This document shows, piece after piece, positions 1 to 7,318 of a stretch of 64,000 nt of DNA. The stretch is from Ectopseudomonas chengduensis. Lineage in GTDB: Bacteria; Pseudomonadota; Gammaproteobacteria; Pseudomonadales; Pseudomonadaceae. The stretch spans positions 62,001-126,000 of the forward strand of contig NZ_FMZQ01000007.1 of assembly GCF_900102635.1 (NCBI RefSeq), given 5' to 3'. The translations under genes and the position numbers were made by a program. Every line of letters starts with the position of its first letter. Position 1 is the first letter of the stretch. The notes beneath the pieces are model-generated. The model saw nothing but the letters and a program-made list of their open reading frames with translations, did not search any database and had not been told where the DNA came from.

Positions 1-579
1 GGCGCAACGCATGCCTATGTTTCGACCTACCGCATCCCGTTTGGAAGCTACTTGCGGGTAGTTCAACGGGACCAGCGTGGCGGTCTTGGTGGCGCTCTCA
101 CTTCAAGAGACATTATCGCCTCGACGATCAGGCTCATGACCAGATCGCACTGCGATCCGATGCGCCAGGTGCAAGAGCTTATCCACGGACTGATCTTCGA
201 TTGCCATGCTGGTTCGATAGCCGGGTCACCGTTCCGTTTCCAAATGGTGTTTGTTTACAACGGGATGAATCTCACCCCCCTACCCTTTTGGGAGACGCCG
301 AGATCGCATTGCGATTTAGCCTCGATCTCATTGTTCGGAATCACCTCGAAGGTGCTCGCCACCGAAAAAGAGGCCTTTCTAAGCGATAACAACATTCGTG
401 CGCTGGGTGAAATCTTGGGAATAACCCCTCGCGGACTTTCTCAGTTTTCACGTAGCGCACAAACGGCAATATCCGAAGCTTTGGCTCATTTCGCCTCAAA
501 AAGCTCAAAGCCAATAGCCGAAGAGCTTCACCAACTTTTCCACGAACCTCAGAAAAACGTAGATCGCATTGCGATCTGA
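1..579 (+). CDS. Hypothetical protein, 5' end outside window
   Basis: The frame is open from the first base to a TGA at 577-579, so the gene may begin upstream; a TTG at 52 is the first possible start inside the window. I recognise no family. Two copies of the ATCGCANTGCGAT palindrome lie in frame and are each read as Arg-Ser-His-Cys-Asp, and a third covers the C-terminus. This is odd for a real gene and leaves open that the region is a regulatory or centromere-like stretch with a chance open frame. The last 80 codons look more protein-like than the first half. Confidence 0.3.
   Translation, partial: GATHAYVSTYRIPFGSYLRVVQRDQRGGLGGALTSRDIIASTIRLMTRSHCDPMRQVQELIHGLIFDCHAGSIAGSPFRFQMVFVYNGMNLTPLPFWETPRSHCDLASISLFGITSKVLATEKEAFLSDNNIRALGEILGITPRGLSQFSRSAQTAISEALAHFASKSSKPIAEELHQLFHEPQKNVDRIAI
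144..156. repeat. Palindrome ATCGCANTGCGAT, copy 1 of 7
   Basis: Perfect 13-bp palindrome with centre base C, extended by flanking G and C to 15 bp. The seven copies are at 144, 303, 563, 1776, 2161, 2433 and 3092. I saw no full copy elsewhere in the window. They are probably binding sites for one plasmid protein (initiator, ParB-like or repressor). Confidence 0.85.
303..315. repeat. Palindrome ATCGCANTGCGAT, copy 2 of 7
   Basis: Centre base T. It lies inside the open frame that crosses the left edge of the window, 159 bp from copy 1. Confidence 0.85.
563..575. repeat. Palindrome ATCGCANTGCGAT, copy 3 of 7
   Basis: Centre base T. It sits about 30 bp upstream of the antitoxin-like gene start at 605, where a bound protein could affect transcription of the Fic pair. 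Confidence 0.85.
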
Positions 580-604
580 AACCACCATGCCTGGAGGCAT
601 AACG

Positions 605-802
605 ATGTCTACACAAAAGCCCGAAACCATGGCGCGCCTCAACCGGCTCGAAAACGCGCTCGGCTCCCAAGCCCTGAGCGGTCATGAAATCTCGACCGAG
701 TATGGCAAGAACCTTCTCAGCGAACTGATCGACAGTGCTGGGACCGAAGACTTCGACGGCGAGCAGCTCCGGCAGAAAGTCATTGCCGGCCTGCGTAACT
801 GA
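605..802 (+). CDS. VbhA-like Fic antitoxin, degenerate
   Basis: 65 aa. ATG 605 was chosen because GGAGG lies just upstream; ATGs at 569 and 585 lack this. It is followed after 12 bases by the Fic-domain gene, the usual order for class I Fic toxin-antitoxin pairs. The region Ala-Leu-Gly-Ser-Gln-Ala-Leu-Ser-Gly followed by a helical tail resembles the VbhA-type antitoxin domain. Its inhibitory motif is normally (S/T)xxxE(G/N), where the Glu blocks the Fic ATP site. Here the motif reads SQALSG, so Glu is replaced by Ser. The family call is inferred from position and pattern. Confidence 0.6.
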   Translation: MSTQKPETMARLNRLENALGSQALSGHEISTEYGKNLLSELIDSAGTEDFDGEQLRQKVIAGLRN

Positions 803-814
803 AGGGGGGTCACC

Positions 815-1723
815 ATGAAAGGACACGCGAACTTCCGCTCAATCCAACTCGACAACCATTTCGGTATCACAGACCAGGCGATCATCCGAGAAGCCGACGC
901 CCTCTTCTCGACCCTGCGAGCAACTGAAGGTTTGCCCAAGGGCGCATTCGACCAAGCGCATCTCAAGTCGATTCACAAGCACCTGCTTGGGGATATGTAC
1001 CCGTGGGCCGGTGACTTCCGTAAGGACAGCATCCAGGTGGGCGACCACTACGCAGAGTCAGTTGCACCTCCGGCCCTGGTCGAGATGGAAGTCGGTCGTG
1101 TACTGAAGGCTCTGGGCAACGAAGACCCCCAGGGCATGACGCTCAGCGAGTTCTCGGCCAAGATGGCCAACTACTATGTGAAGTTGTATGCCATCAGCCC
1201 TTTTGCCGACGGCAATGCCCGCGCGATCCGTAGCCTGCTCGATGCCTATTCCGAACAGAATGGCATGCAGATCAAGTGGGGCGAGATGCCGGCCGAGGCG
1301 TTCCATGCGGCCACTCGCCAGGCCCTGCAAGGTAACCATGAAGGCATTCGCCAAATGTTCCGGGCGGCGGTCGACTACGAAGACCTTGCAGACAAGTTCG
1401 CGATCAGCGCCATCCAGGAAAAGATCGTGCAAATCCGCCAGAAGGTTGGCCTGAACGATCAGCACATGCCGAGCAACATGAGCGCATCGTCTGAGCACGT
1501 AAAGCGGTTTGCACACTATGCTGTCCAGGTAGCATCCAAGGACTTGGAGATGTACGCCAAGGGCAGCAAGCAGACGTTGCGGGACTGGGAAAGCACAAGC
1601 ATCCAGGCTGATGCCGATAACCATCTTAAACGAGGCGCTGATAGTCCGAGCGTGCTCCGCGAGGCTCTGAGCAAGATCGCCCAGGACGAAGCCAAACCTA
1701 AACCGAAGTACCCCAGGTTGTAG
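815..1723 (+). CDS. Fic/Doc-family protein with altered active site
   Basis: 302 aa. The Fic fold is clear: an N-terminal segment with YPWAGDFR (about residues 66-73), then the Fic loop near residue 128. Fic enzymes usually transfer AMP to target hydroxyl groups using the His of HxFx(D/E)GNGRxxR. Here the loop reads SPFADGNARAIR, so the catalytic His is Ser128 and the second Gly of GNGR is Ala; the anion-binding DGN is kept. AMP transfer should therefore be lost or changed. About 130 extra C-terminal residues of helical, charged character follow. RBS GGGGTCACC precedes the ATG, and a terminator follows the stop. Confidence 0.85.
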   Translation: MKGHANFRSIQLDNHFGITDQAIIREADALFSTLRATEGLPKGAFDQAHLKSIHKHLLGDMYPWAGDFRKDSIQVGDHYAESVAPPALVEMEVGRVLKALGNEDPQGMTLSEFSAKMANYYVKLYAISPFADGNARAIRSLLDAYSEQNGMQIKWGEMPAEAFHAATRQALQGNHEGIRQMFRAAVDYEDLADKFAISAIQEKIVQIRQKVGLNDQHMPSNMSASSEHVKRFAHYAVQVASKDLEMYAKGSKQTLRDWESTSIQADADNHLKRGADSPSVLREALSKIAQDEAKPKPKYPRL

Positions 1724-1741
1724 ATATCGTGCACCCCCTTT

Positions 1742-1764
1742 AGCGCCTTCGGGCGCTTTTTTTT
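1742..1764 (+). terminator. Rho-independent terminator after Fic gene
   Basis: AGCGCC / GGCGCT stem with a TTCG loop followed by eight T, 18 bp after the fic stop codon. It closes the antitoxin-fic operon. Confidence 0.9.
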
Positions 1765-1775
1765 GCCCTCAATAA

Positions 1776-1788
1776 ATCGCACTGCGAT
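1776..1788. repeat. Palindrome ATCGCANTGCGAT, copy 4 of 7
   Basis: Centre base C, 12 bp beyond the T-run of the Fic terminator, in non-coding sequence. Confidence 0.85.
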
Positions 1789-2160
1789 CTCAACGACGCC
1801 AACCAGATCACATGAGTCCTTTCGCGTCGATGCAGTACGGTGGATCGATGAACCATTCGGCATCAGCAAGACATGGGTGCCGGATTACTCTCATGCTGCC
1901 CGTCGCAAAGGACAGAGGCATTCATGTCTCTAGCACAGCACTGTGCTACACCAAGTCTCAAGGTGCTTTTGCTTTTGCTCTTGAACCGAAGGTGAGTAAA
2001 GGTTCCCGAGAGGAACTGATTCTTTATTTTCCCTATGACTATGGATGACAGTTTTTCTGGAAAGGTGGTGACAGTAATTTTAAGCCGGCCTGTGGAAAAC
2101 TGACTTTTTGAGGACGGGTACAATGACTGGCCGCCCTTTAAAGGTTGCTTCAGTGGTCAA

Positions 2161-2173
2161 ATCGCACTGCGAT
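2161..2173. repeat. Palindrome ATCGCANTGCGAT, copy 5 of 7
   Basis: Centre base C, in non-coding sequence downstream of the leftward initiator-like gene. Confidence 0.85.
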
Positions 2174-2288
2174 CCACGGATTGGTGCCTAGTGGTACTGG
2201 AGTTAGCCCGAAACCACGAATCAAGGGCAGCCGCATTCCCCAGCAGAGCCGGTAAGGACGTTAGGCGTAGAAGGGATGGGGTAGAGTG

Positions 2289-3020
2289 CTACCCACTTGG
2301 TCTTCGTCGCCGAAGCGACAGGGGGAGTGCATCAAGGAAGCGGTTGCCGATTGTCTTTGAGGCTTCGCTTGTTTCGCGTGGCAATGGTTCAGGTGCTGGC
2401 GCTGGAGTTATCGCAGGATTCGTTGCAGGTAGATCGCAATGCGATTTACGACCCTTCTGCTGGATCGGCTTAGCACCAGGCTTAACGCCCTTGGTTTTAG
2501 CCTGGTCCAGCCCCATGAGCTGCTTCGTCAGCCGCGCCAGCGTTAGAGAAAGATTCAGGTCACGGAACAGCGACAGGCTCAGGAAGAAGCGATGCTTCAG
2601 GTCCCTGAACAGGTAGTTCGCCCGCACCAGCGCACCAAGTGCGCGAGTTACAGTGCGATCACACAGCCCAGTTAAGCGAGCTATCTCCGGCACATATAAC
2701 GTGCGCGTCCGCTTCTTGACCGGGTTCACGTAGACGCACTGGCGGGACCTGATGTCCATTCGCTTGACCAGTATGCTCAACACCTTCGCGCATGACTCAC
2801 GGAACTGGCTGTGCATCTGATGTGGCTTATGCTTACGTTCACCGAACGGAATATGGCGCAGCGATTTGAATGTCACCCTGCTTGCGCCAGGCTGGCTGAA
2901 TGGATTGTGTGGTTGCGGTGCATAGAGCGCATGCACAAGCGCCGGCAGGACACGGGGATTCTCCCCGTATCCTGACAGGCGCTCGATTGCGCTATCTATG
3001 AATTCGACAACCTTAACCAT
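2289..3020 (-). CDS. Putative replication initiator (RepA/RepFIIA-like winged helix)
   Basis: 243 aa, basic. The middle (about residues 85-145) has the pattern of RepFIIA-type plasmid initiators: a helix rich in Arg/Lys, then a winged-helix segment containing YVPEIARLTGLCDRTVTRA and ALVRANYLF, where the recognition helix is expected. The N-terminus (IERLSGYGENPRVLP) also fits. The C-terminal 60 residues are Pro/Ala rich and probably disordered; palindrome copy 6 is read there as Lys-Ser-His-Cys-Asp. No convincing RBS precedes ATG 3020, so an internal start is possible. The protein may bind the surrounding palindromes, either as a second initiator beside the TrfA-like one or as a repressor with a Rep-like fold. 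Confidence 0.5.
   Translation of the reverse strand: MVKVVEFIDSAIERLSGYGENPRVLPALVHALYAPQPHNPFSQPGASRVTFKSLRHIPFGERKHKPHQMHSQFRESCAKVLSILVKRMDIRSRQCVYVNPVKKRTRTLYVPEIARLTGLCDRTVTRALGALVRANYLFRDLKHRFFLSLSLFRDLNLSLTLARLTKQLMGLDQAKTKGVKPGAKPIQQKGRKSHCDLPATNPAITPAPAPEPLPRETSEASKTIGNRFLDALPLSLRRRRPSG
2433..2445. repeat. Palindrome ATCGCANTGCGAT, copy 6 of 7
   Basis: Centre base A. It lies within the 3' part of the leftward initiator-like gene, in the segment coding for its disordered tail. Confidence 0.85.
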
Positions 3021-3091
3021 GCATTCGAGGCTCTGGTTAGGCTGGCCTGATCGGAAGAGGGGAGGGGAAGCGGGGTGGGGGAGGGCCTAAG

Positions 3092-3104
3092 ATCGCAGTG
3101 CGAT
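3092..3104. repeat. Palindrome ATCGCANTGCGAT, copy 7 of 7
   Basis: Centre base G, 72 bp upstream of the start of the leftward initiator-like gene, followed by clustered half sites to about 3180. Confidence 0.85.
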
Positions 3105-3506
3105 CAAAATAAACGGCAAAACTGCGATCTGAGTCGTTGACTCTAGATCGCAGTCATGGGAGGATTACATCGCACTATGAACCATTGCTAGTTCTAGATA
3201 GCGTGGAACCCCCGGTGCGTTTGGATGCAGGCCAGCCGCCTACCTTGCTCACTCTCCCGCCAAGAAGATGATCAGCAAAGGCCAGACGTAACCGGGTTTC
3301 TTTTTGAGCCTAACTCCTATAGTGTATTTCCATACAGCCTGTTGTTATGTACAGCTGTTCGGATAGCCAGCAAAAGGCGCACGCCAATGCGCCCCTTTCG
3401 ATTCAAATGCAGCGACGGTGTGAGAGGTCAACCTCTTCTTGATCACCATCTCGCTTGTAGTCTGCGGGGAGGTTCACCCCGGCTTGCACTATGAACACAC
3501 GATATA

Positions 3507-3532
3507 GTGTTATCATACGATAGTGATAACAC
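3507..3532. promoter_or_regulatory. Operator-like inverted repeat
   Basis: GTGTTATCA and TGATAACAC form a perfect 9-bp inverted repeat with an 8-bp centre. It lies 36 bp upstream of the ATG at 3568, has no T-run, and overlaps AT-rich -10-like sequence. A repressor site for the rightward 3568-6076 operon is the likeliest reading. Confidence 0.6.
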
Positions 3533-3567
3533 CTATCCTTTTTCATAGTTACCGAAAAACTGAACCG

Positions 3568-4080
3568 ATGACAAGACTGAAACAAGGTTGGCTGAAGCTG
3601 CTCTACGCCGTCTCCGCGAAACTCCCGATGCGCGTCATCCAGCGCTCGACCGGAGATAACGCGAGCGAGCCCTACCTGGAGCAGTACTCACTCCTTCGCT
3701 CCAGCAAGCTCAATCTCTCCCTCCAGCGCTATGTCGCTATGGGCACCTGCCCGGACCTGCTCAGCGCCAGCGGATCGGTCAGTCTCGTGTTGGCCGGTCA
3801 CTTCCATGAACGCCGGATGAACCGCGCCATGCAGATCGTCAACCGCACGGTTCGATTTGCCTGCATCACTTGGGACGGCCGTTGGGGAATGATCGACAAC
3901 GCTGCTTCGGAGACCTGGGTCCTCCTCGTGCACAAGGTTGACGGGGAACACTTCGGTTTCATCGGCCCGGTGATCGAGGGGCAGGCCAGTTTCAACCCAG
4001 CACCAGCAAGCCAGCTCAACTGGCTCAGCTCCAATCAAACGGATCGACCTGAGCGCCTGCCGTTGCGCTTGCTGGTCTAA
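3568..4080 (+). CDS. Hypothetical protein
   Basis: 170 aa. ATG 3568 was preferred over a GTG at 3523 because the latter lies inside the operator-like inverted repeat. No family is recognised. The protein is mixed alpha/beta in appearance with several Trp (TWDGRWGMIDN near the middle) and no signal peptide or membrane segment. It is the first gene of a probable rightward operon with the SprT-like, NYN and CsrA genes; 39 bp separate it from the next start. Confidence 0.6.
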   Translation: MTRLKQGWLKLLYAVSAKLPMRVIQRSTGDNASEPYLEQYSLLRSSKLNLSLQRYVAMGTCPDLLSASGSVSLVLAGHFHERRMNRAMQIVNRTVRFACITWDGRWGMIDNAASETWVLLVHKVDGEHFGFIGPVIEGQASFNPAPASQLNWLSSNQTDRPERLPLRLLV

Positions 4081-4119
4081 GCGGTCTGGATCGTACGATC
4101 CATCTCGGGGGAGATTGTC

Positions 4120-5127
4120 ATGGTTTCAAAACCTACCCAGCAGGCCTACGCCGAACTGCAAAAGGCGTACGACTTCTTCAACCAAGAACTCTTCGACAAC
4201 CGGCTGCCGTACTGCCTGATCACGCTTCAGCGCCAGCACGACACCTACGGGTACTTCTCAGCGAATCAGTTCCAGAACCGGACTGACGGCGAGCAAACGC
4301 ATGAGATTGCGCTCAACCCAAGCTACTTCGCCGTGCGCACCATTCAGGAAACCCTCAGTGTCCTGGTGCGTGAAATGGTCAGCCTCGATCAGCGACTGAA
4401 CACCAAGCGGGATAAGCTCCCTCGGCGGCGATATCGCAATACCGAGTGGGCCGATATGTGCGAAGCCATAGGCCTCATGCCAACCGATACCGGCCTGCCT
4501 GGCGGCAAGCGTGTCGGTGACAACGTGCAGACCTACGTGATCGAGGGTGGTCCGTTCGATCAGGCCTGCTCCAAGCTGGTTGACGATACGTTCACCTTGT
4601 CCTGGGTAGACCGGTTCCCGCCAAGGCTTCCGCTGCCAGTTGTGGCCTCTCCGGATATTATCGAAGCTTCGCCGCTTGCCAAGAATCCCCTGTTGGCCAG
4701 CGCCAGCGATGACGATGATGTTTCCAGCGCCAGCGATATCGCTCCACTCGCTCGCGTGGCCAACAGCGATGCAGAAGGGGAGGGCGGCACCAGCATGGCC
4801 GATCTCGGTATCGAATCCATGCCGGCCGGGAACGAGGCCAATGATGCTGGTGCTGCCCAAGCGCCAGCGCCACAACTGGCTGCCAAACCTGCTGCACCTC
4901 CGATGAAGCGCTTCGAGCCGGTGTTGGTCGACACTCTCAAAGAACAGGGTATCGAACCTCGGGACCCAGCAAAGAGCGCCAGCAAGACAACCTTCCAGTG
5001 CTCTGTCTGTGGTGCCAAGGCCTGGGGCAAGCCATCGTTGCGGATTGGGTGTTATGGTGCGCCTGACAACCCGCATGAGCCCCAGATGATGGGCGCGCTC
5101 CAGAAAGAGCTACCTAAGACAGCATGA
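4120..5127 (+). CDS. SprT-like protein with substituted catalytic motif
   Basis: 335 aa. Residues 1-160 match the plasmid/ICE branch of SprT-like zinc metalloproteases: AYDFFNQELF, CLITLQRQ, TYGYFSAN, EIALNPSYF, then RNTEWADMCEAIGL, DTGLPGGK and YVIEGGPF. The HExxH zinc site expected after VLV reads REMVS (residues 84-88), so both His are gone. A linker (about 185-285) is Ala/Asp/Ser rich. The C-terminal zinc ribbon keeps CSVCG but the second Cys pair is reduced to one Cys. Protease activity is therefore unlikely. Relatives are proposed to act on DNA-protein complexes. The stop overlaps the next start (ATGA). Confidence 0.8.
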   Translation: MVSKPTQQAYAELQKAYDFFNQELFDNRLPYCLITLQRQHDTYGYFSANQFQNRTDGEQTHEIALNPSYFAVRTIQETLSVLVREMVSLDQRLNTKRDKLPRRRYRNTEWADMCEAIGLMPTDTGLPGGKRVGDNVQTYVIEGGPFDQACSKLVDDTFTLSWVDRFPPRLPLPVVASPDIIEASPLAKNPLLASASDDDDVSSASDIAPLARVANSDAEGEGGTSMADLGIESMPAGNEANDAGAAQAPAPQLAAKPAAPPMKRFEPVLVDTLKEQGIEPRDPAKSASKTTFQCSVCGAKAWGKPSLRIGCYGAPDNPHEPQMMGALQKELPKTA

Positions 5128-5873
5128 CCAGCCTGCGTACCGGAATCTACGTCGACAGCGACAACATCTCAATCAATGGCGGCAAGAGAGTCCGCTACGA
5201 AACCATCAGGCGCTATTACGAAGCCAGTGGCCTGGTTACCCAGATGCATGCCTACCTGGCATTCGATGAAACGCGAGCTGAAGAAAGCGCTGATTACGCC
5301 ACCTGGCATAGTCGTCACCTCGCTCGCATCATTGCCGCCGGCTGCAAGGTTCACTGCAAGCCATGCAAGTCATATCGTCAGGATAGCGGCAGTGTCGTGA
5401 CCAAAGGCAATTGCGATGTCGAACTGACCGTTGACGTGATGCTACACGCCGGCCGCCTTGATCGTGTTGTCCTGGTCACTGGTGATGGCGATTTCGTTCG
5501 TCTCGTGCACGCTCTACAAGATCAGGGCATTCGAGTTGAAGTGATGGCGATCTGCAGAATCTCCAGCGAGCTTCGTGAGGCTGCCGATATCTTCGTCCAG
5601 GCCATGATCGTTCCCGATATATTGGCTGCTGACGACATTGAGAACTGTAAGCACGTTGTCGAGATAATCCGCGTCAACCGATCAACGATGATGGCCGAGT
5701 ACCGTTACCTCGACGGCTACCCGACCTCGATATCGGCCGCTGATCCTGCTTGGCGGACCAGCGTGTTCCAACTGTCTGCCGCTATGTTCGAATCCAGGGC
5801 ATTCGTCCCTGGCTCCCTTGCTGCCTGGAACGGAAAAACCGGTTCAGGCTCAGCCTTCAAGCCACTCACCTGA
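5124..5873 (+). CDS. NYN-domain (LabA/DUF88-like) predicted ribonuclease
   Basis: 249 aa. A PIN-like NYN fold is shown by VDSDNI (near residue 11), the central acidic motif [11 protein letters not shown], and [12 protein letters not shown]. These supply the Asp residues that bind metal in NYN nucleases and all appear intact. The last 80 residues are not conserved in any family I know. ATGA overlap with the SprT-like gene indicates translational coupling, and csrA follows 11 bp later, so RNA cleavage and post-transcriptional control are encoded side by side. Confidence 0.85.
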   Translation: MTSLRTGIYVDSDNISINGGKRVRYETIRRYYEASGLVTQMHAYLAFDETRAEESADYATWHSRHLARIIAAGCKVHCKPCKSYRQDSGSVVTKGNCDVELTVDVMLHAGRLDRVVLVTGDGDFVRLVHALQDQGIRVEVMAICRISSELREAADIFVQAMIVPDILAADDIENCKHVVEIIRVNRSTMMAEYRYLDGYPTSISAADPAWRTSVFQLSAAMFESRAFVPGSLAAWNGKTGSGSAFKPLT

Positions 5874-5884
5874 AAGGAATCACC

Positions 5885-6076
5885 ATGCTGATACTCACCC
5901 GTCGCGTTGGCGAAACACTGAACATTGGCGATGACATCATTGTCACCGTGCTTGGCGTCGTGGGCAATCAAGTCCGCATCGGCACAAGCGCGCCGAAGCA
6001 CGTCGAGGTGCACCGGGAGGAAATCTACCGGCGTATCCAGGATGAGAAGATCGCCCAACAAAAAACCGGCTCTTGA
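5885..6076 (+). CDS. csrA: CsrA/RsmA-family translational regulator
   Basis: 63 aa, full length for the family. [18 protein letters not shown] opens it, the core NQVRIG is present, and the RNA-contacting [12 protein letters not shown] is intact. CsrA dimers bind GGA motifs in mRNA leaders. A plasmid copy could reset host Gac/Rsm-controlled traits; a plasmid Rsm homologue is known from the Pseudomonas megaplasmid pQBR103 (RsmQ). RBS AAGGAATCACC precedes ATG 5885. The gene ends the operon, and its stop codon lies in the loop of a terminator. Confidence 0.95.
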   Translation: MLILTRRVGETLNIGDDIIVTVLGVVGNQVRIGTSAPKHVEVHREEIYRRIQDEKIAQQKTGS

Positions 6077-6089
6077 GCCGGTTTTTTTA
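6064..6089 (+). terminator. Terminator overlapping csrA stop codon
   Basis: AACCGGCTC and GAGCCGGTT stem followed by T-run. The csrA TGA (6074-6076) falls at the loop, so ribosomes finishing csrA would cover the hairpin. This could make termination depend on csrA translation. Confidence 0.9.
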
Positions 6090-6112
6090 TCAGTCGCCTT
6101 AGCGCTGCTGTT

Positions 6113-6619
6113 TCAGCCTTTCAGTTCCTTCAGGCCAGCAGCCATCTGCTTGCGCAGCCAGGCCACACCGCCAAGCTTCTCCAGGTCAGCCCACTCCTTG
6201 CTGGTGAGGTCGATCCCCGAGGCCACAACCTTGCGCAGGAACTTGGTTCCACCCAACTCCATGAACCTGGCGTAGTTCTCATCATCCATGCGAAAGCCGC
6301 GTTGCTTGGATGGGCCTGGTCCGATCAGTGGTTTTCCAGCCCCCGGCCGCTTACCGCCATGGCTTGGCAAAGCATCTGCCTTCTTCGAGTCGGCCACCTT
6401 GGTCCACTTCTTCCCGTTGGGCCTCATAGCCCATACAGCGCCAGGATCAGACAGCGCCAGCTCCTTCTCCTCGGCATCCTCAGTAGGGCCGCCGTGGGTG
6501 TCCAGGTAGTAGCCCTTCACGCCGAGCAGAGTTGCAGCTCTCGATTTGGTAGGAGAGGCCACGATTCGACGTGTGCCATCCCCCTGATTCAGAGCGAATA
6601 CCTTCAACTCTTTCGCCAT
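6113..6619 (-). CDS. Hypothetical protein, shares a domain with 9811-10395
   Basis: 168 aa. N-terminal residues 5-40 (KVFALNQGDGTRRIVASPTK then RAATLLG) resemble KVFAVNLDG...APSLKAAADLIG in the leftward gene at 9811-10395, so both carry a small domain of unknown function. A GKRPGAGKP stretch (about residue 88) is Gly/Lys rich but not a Walker A. It is the last gene of the leftward operon that starts at the class A promoter at 9386. Confidence 0.65.
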   Translation of the reverse strand: MAKELKVFALNQGDGTRRIVASPTKSRAATLLGVKGYYLDTHGGPTEDAEEKELALSDPGAVWAMRPNGKKWTKVADSKKADALPSHGGKRPGAGKPLIGPGPSKQRGFRMDDENYARFMELGGTKFLRKVVASGIDLTSKEWADLEKLGGVAWLRKQMAAGLKELKG

Positions 6620-6622
6620 GAC

Positions 6623-6763
6623 TTATGTTCCCCTTATGACCAGCGGCTGCGCCACCGGCTTACTTCGGCCAGCGCCAGCACTCATTGCTGGCTTCTGGGC
6701 ATCGATCTCGGATAGTTCCCGCCGTGTGGCGATTTGCGCAGCAAGATAGCGAGGTTCATGCAA
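6623..6763 (-). CDS. Very small hypothetical protein
   Basis: 46 aa, starting at a TTG (6761-6763) that overlaps the 3' end of the preceding gene and ending 3 bp before the next. An ATG in another frame overlaps the upstream stop (ATGA) but gives a less protein-like product of about 25 residues. The call rests on spacing and composition only. Confidence 0.35.
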   Translation of the reverse strand: MHEPRYLAAQIATRRELSEIDAQKPAMSAGAGRSKPVAQPLVIRGT

Positions 6764-6971
6764 TATTGCGAGCCGGCTGTACCTGGCCACCGTCATGCTG
6801 CTGCGCACAATGCATGGCGTCCTGCATGCTCTGTAGCCCGGACACCACTTCGCCGGTAGGCAACTCGGCCACCCACTCCGAACCTTGCGCGGCAGCGTGA
6901 TACACCTGGGCCCCGCTCTCATGCCGGTAACGCCCAGCTCGAACCCGTTGCCACCCAACAATCGCTTTCAT
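6756..6971 (-). CDS. Hypothetical protein
   Basis: 71 aa. ATG 6971 overlaps the TGA of the ASCH-like gene (ATGA), with GAGGTG upstream; a GTG two codons earlier is possible. It has a compact beta-rich look (VGWQRVRAGRYRH, GSEWVAELPTGEVV). No family is known to me. It is coupled to the ASCH-like protein upstream. Confidence 0.55.
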   Translation of the reverse strand: MKAIVGWQRVRAGRYRHESGAQVYHAAAQGSEWVAELPTGEVVSGLQSMQDAMHCAQQHDGGQVQPARNIA

Positions 6972-7318
6972 CGACACACCTCAAACTTGATTGCCCATGC
7001 ATCCGGATCAACGTCCCAAGAGAACCCCTTCGCCCCGTGGAGCTGAGTCCAGTCGGCAGAGAACAGGGTCCAATTGGGGTAACCGCAGGCATGGATATCC
7101 TCATCGCTGATATCTTCCAGGCGCTGGCGCTCGATCTGCAGCACCAGCACCCGACCCAAGGTAATGACCTTCCCGTACGGGGCAGGCTCTTCAAGCTCGA
7201 TCACCATGCCAGGCGCTACCGGCGGTTCAGCGCCAGCAGGGGCCGGAACGCGATGCTGGCTCATGCGTCCCGCGCGGAACGCTTCCGCCGCCACGGCGGT
7301 CACACGAAACGCCGGCAT
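6968..7318 (-). CDS. ASCH-like domain protein
   Basis: 116 aa. ITLGRVLVLQIERQRLEDIS followed by DEDIHACGY and the closing WDVDPDAWAIKFEV match the ASCH fold used by small RNA-binding and nucleoside-processing proteins, including phage and mobile-element versions. The N-terminal strand region is short, so it may be a reduced version. TAATG overlaps couple it to the upstream gene, and ATGA to the downstream one. Confidence 0.6.
   Translation of the reverse strand: MPAFRVTAVAAEAFRAGRMSQHRVPAPAGAEPPVAPGMVIELEEPAPYGKVITLGRVLVLQIERQRLEDISDEDIHACGYPNWTLFSADWTQLHGAKGFSWDVDPDAWAIKFEVCR

Larger units (their letters stand above)
1765..2288. other. Gene-poor interval with two palindrome copies
   Basis: I can support no gene here. 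Short open frames on both strands (for example 1812-2048 rightward) lack a good RBS and known motifs. The interval holds palindrome copies 4 and 5 and AT-richer stretches around 2010-2080. It lies between the Fic terminator and the 3' end of the leftward initiator-like gene, and could be part of a centromere or origin. Confidence 0.4.
3021..3567. promoter_or_regulatory. Intergenic control region between divergent genes
   Basis: A 547-bp region between the leftward initiator-like gene and the rightward gene at 3568. It contains palindrome copy 7 (3092-3104), several half sites TGCGAT or ATCGCA between 3121 and 3180, and a perfect inverted repeat at 3507-3532. The density of half sites just upstream of the initiator-like gene suggests autoregulation or origin function. 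I saw no supportable gene; short frames at 3225-3494 and 3403-3585 have no family features. Confidence 0.5.

Noticed and set aside
2191..2616. Rightward 141-codon frame
   Set aside because: Overlaps the 3' half of the leftward initiator-like gene and reads as an Arg/Ser-rich shadow.
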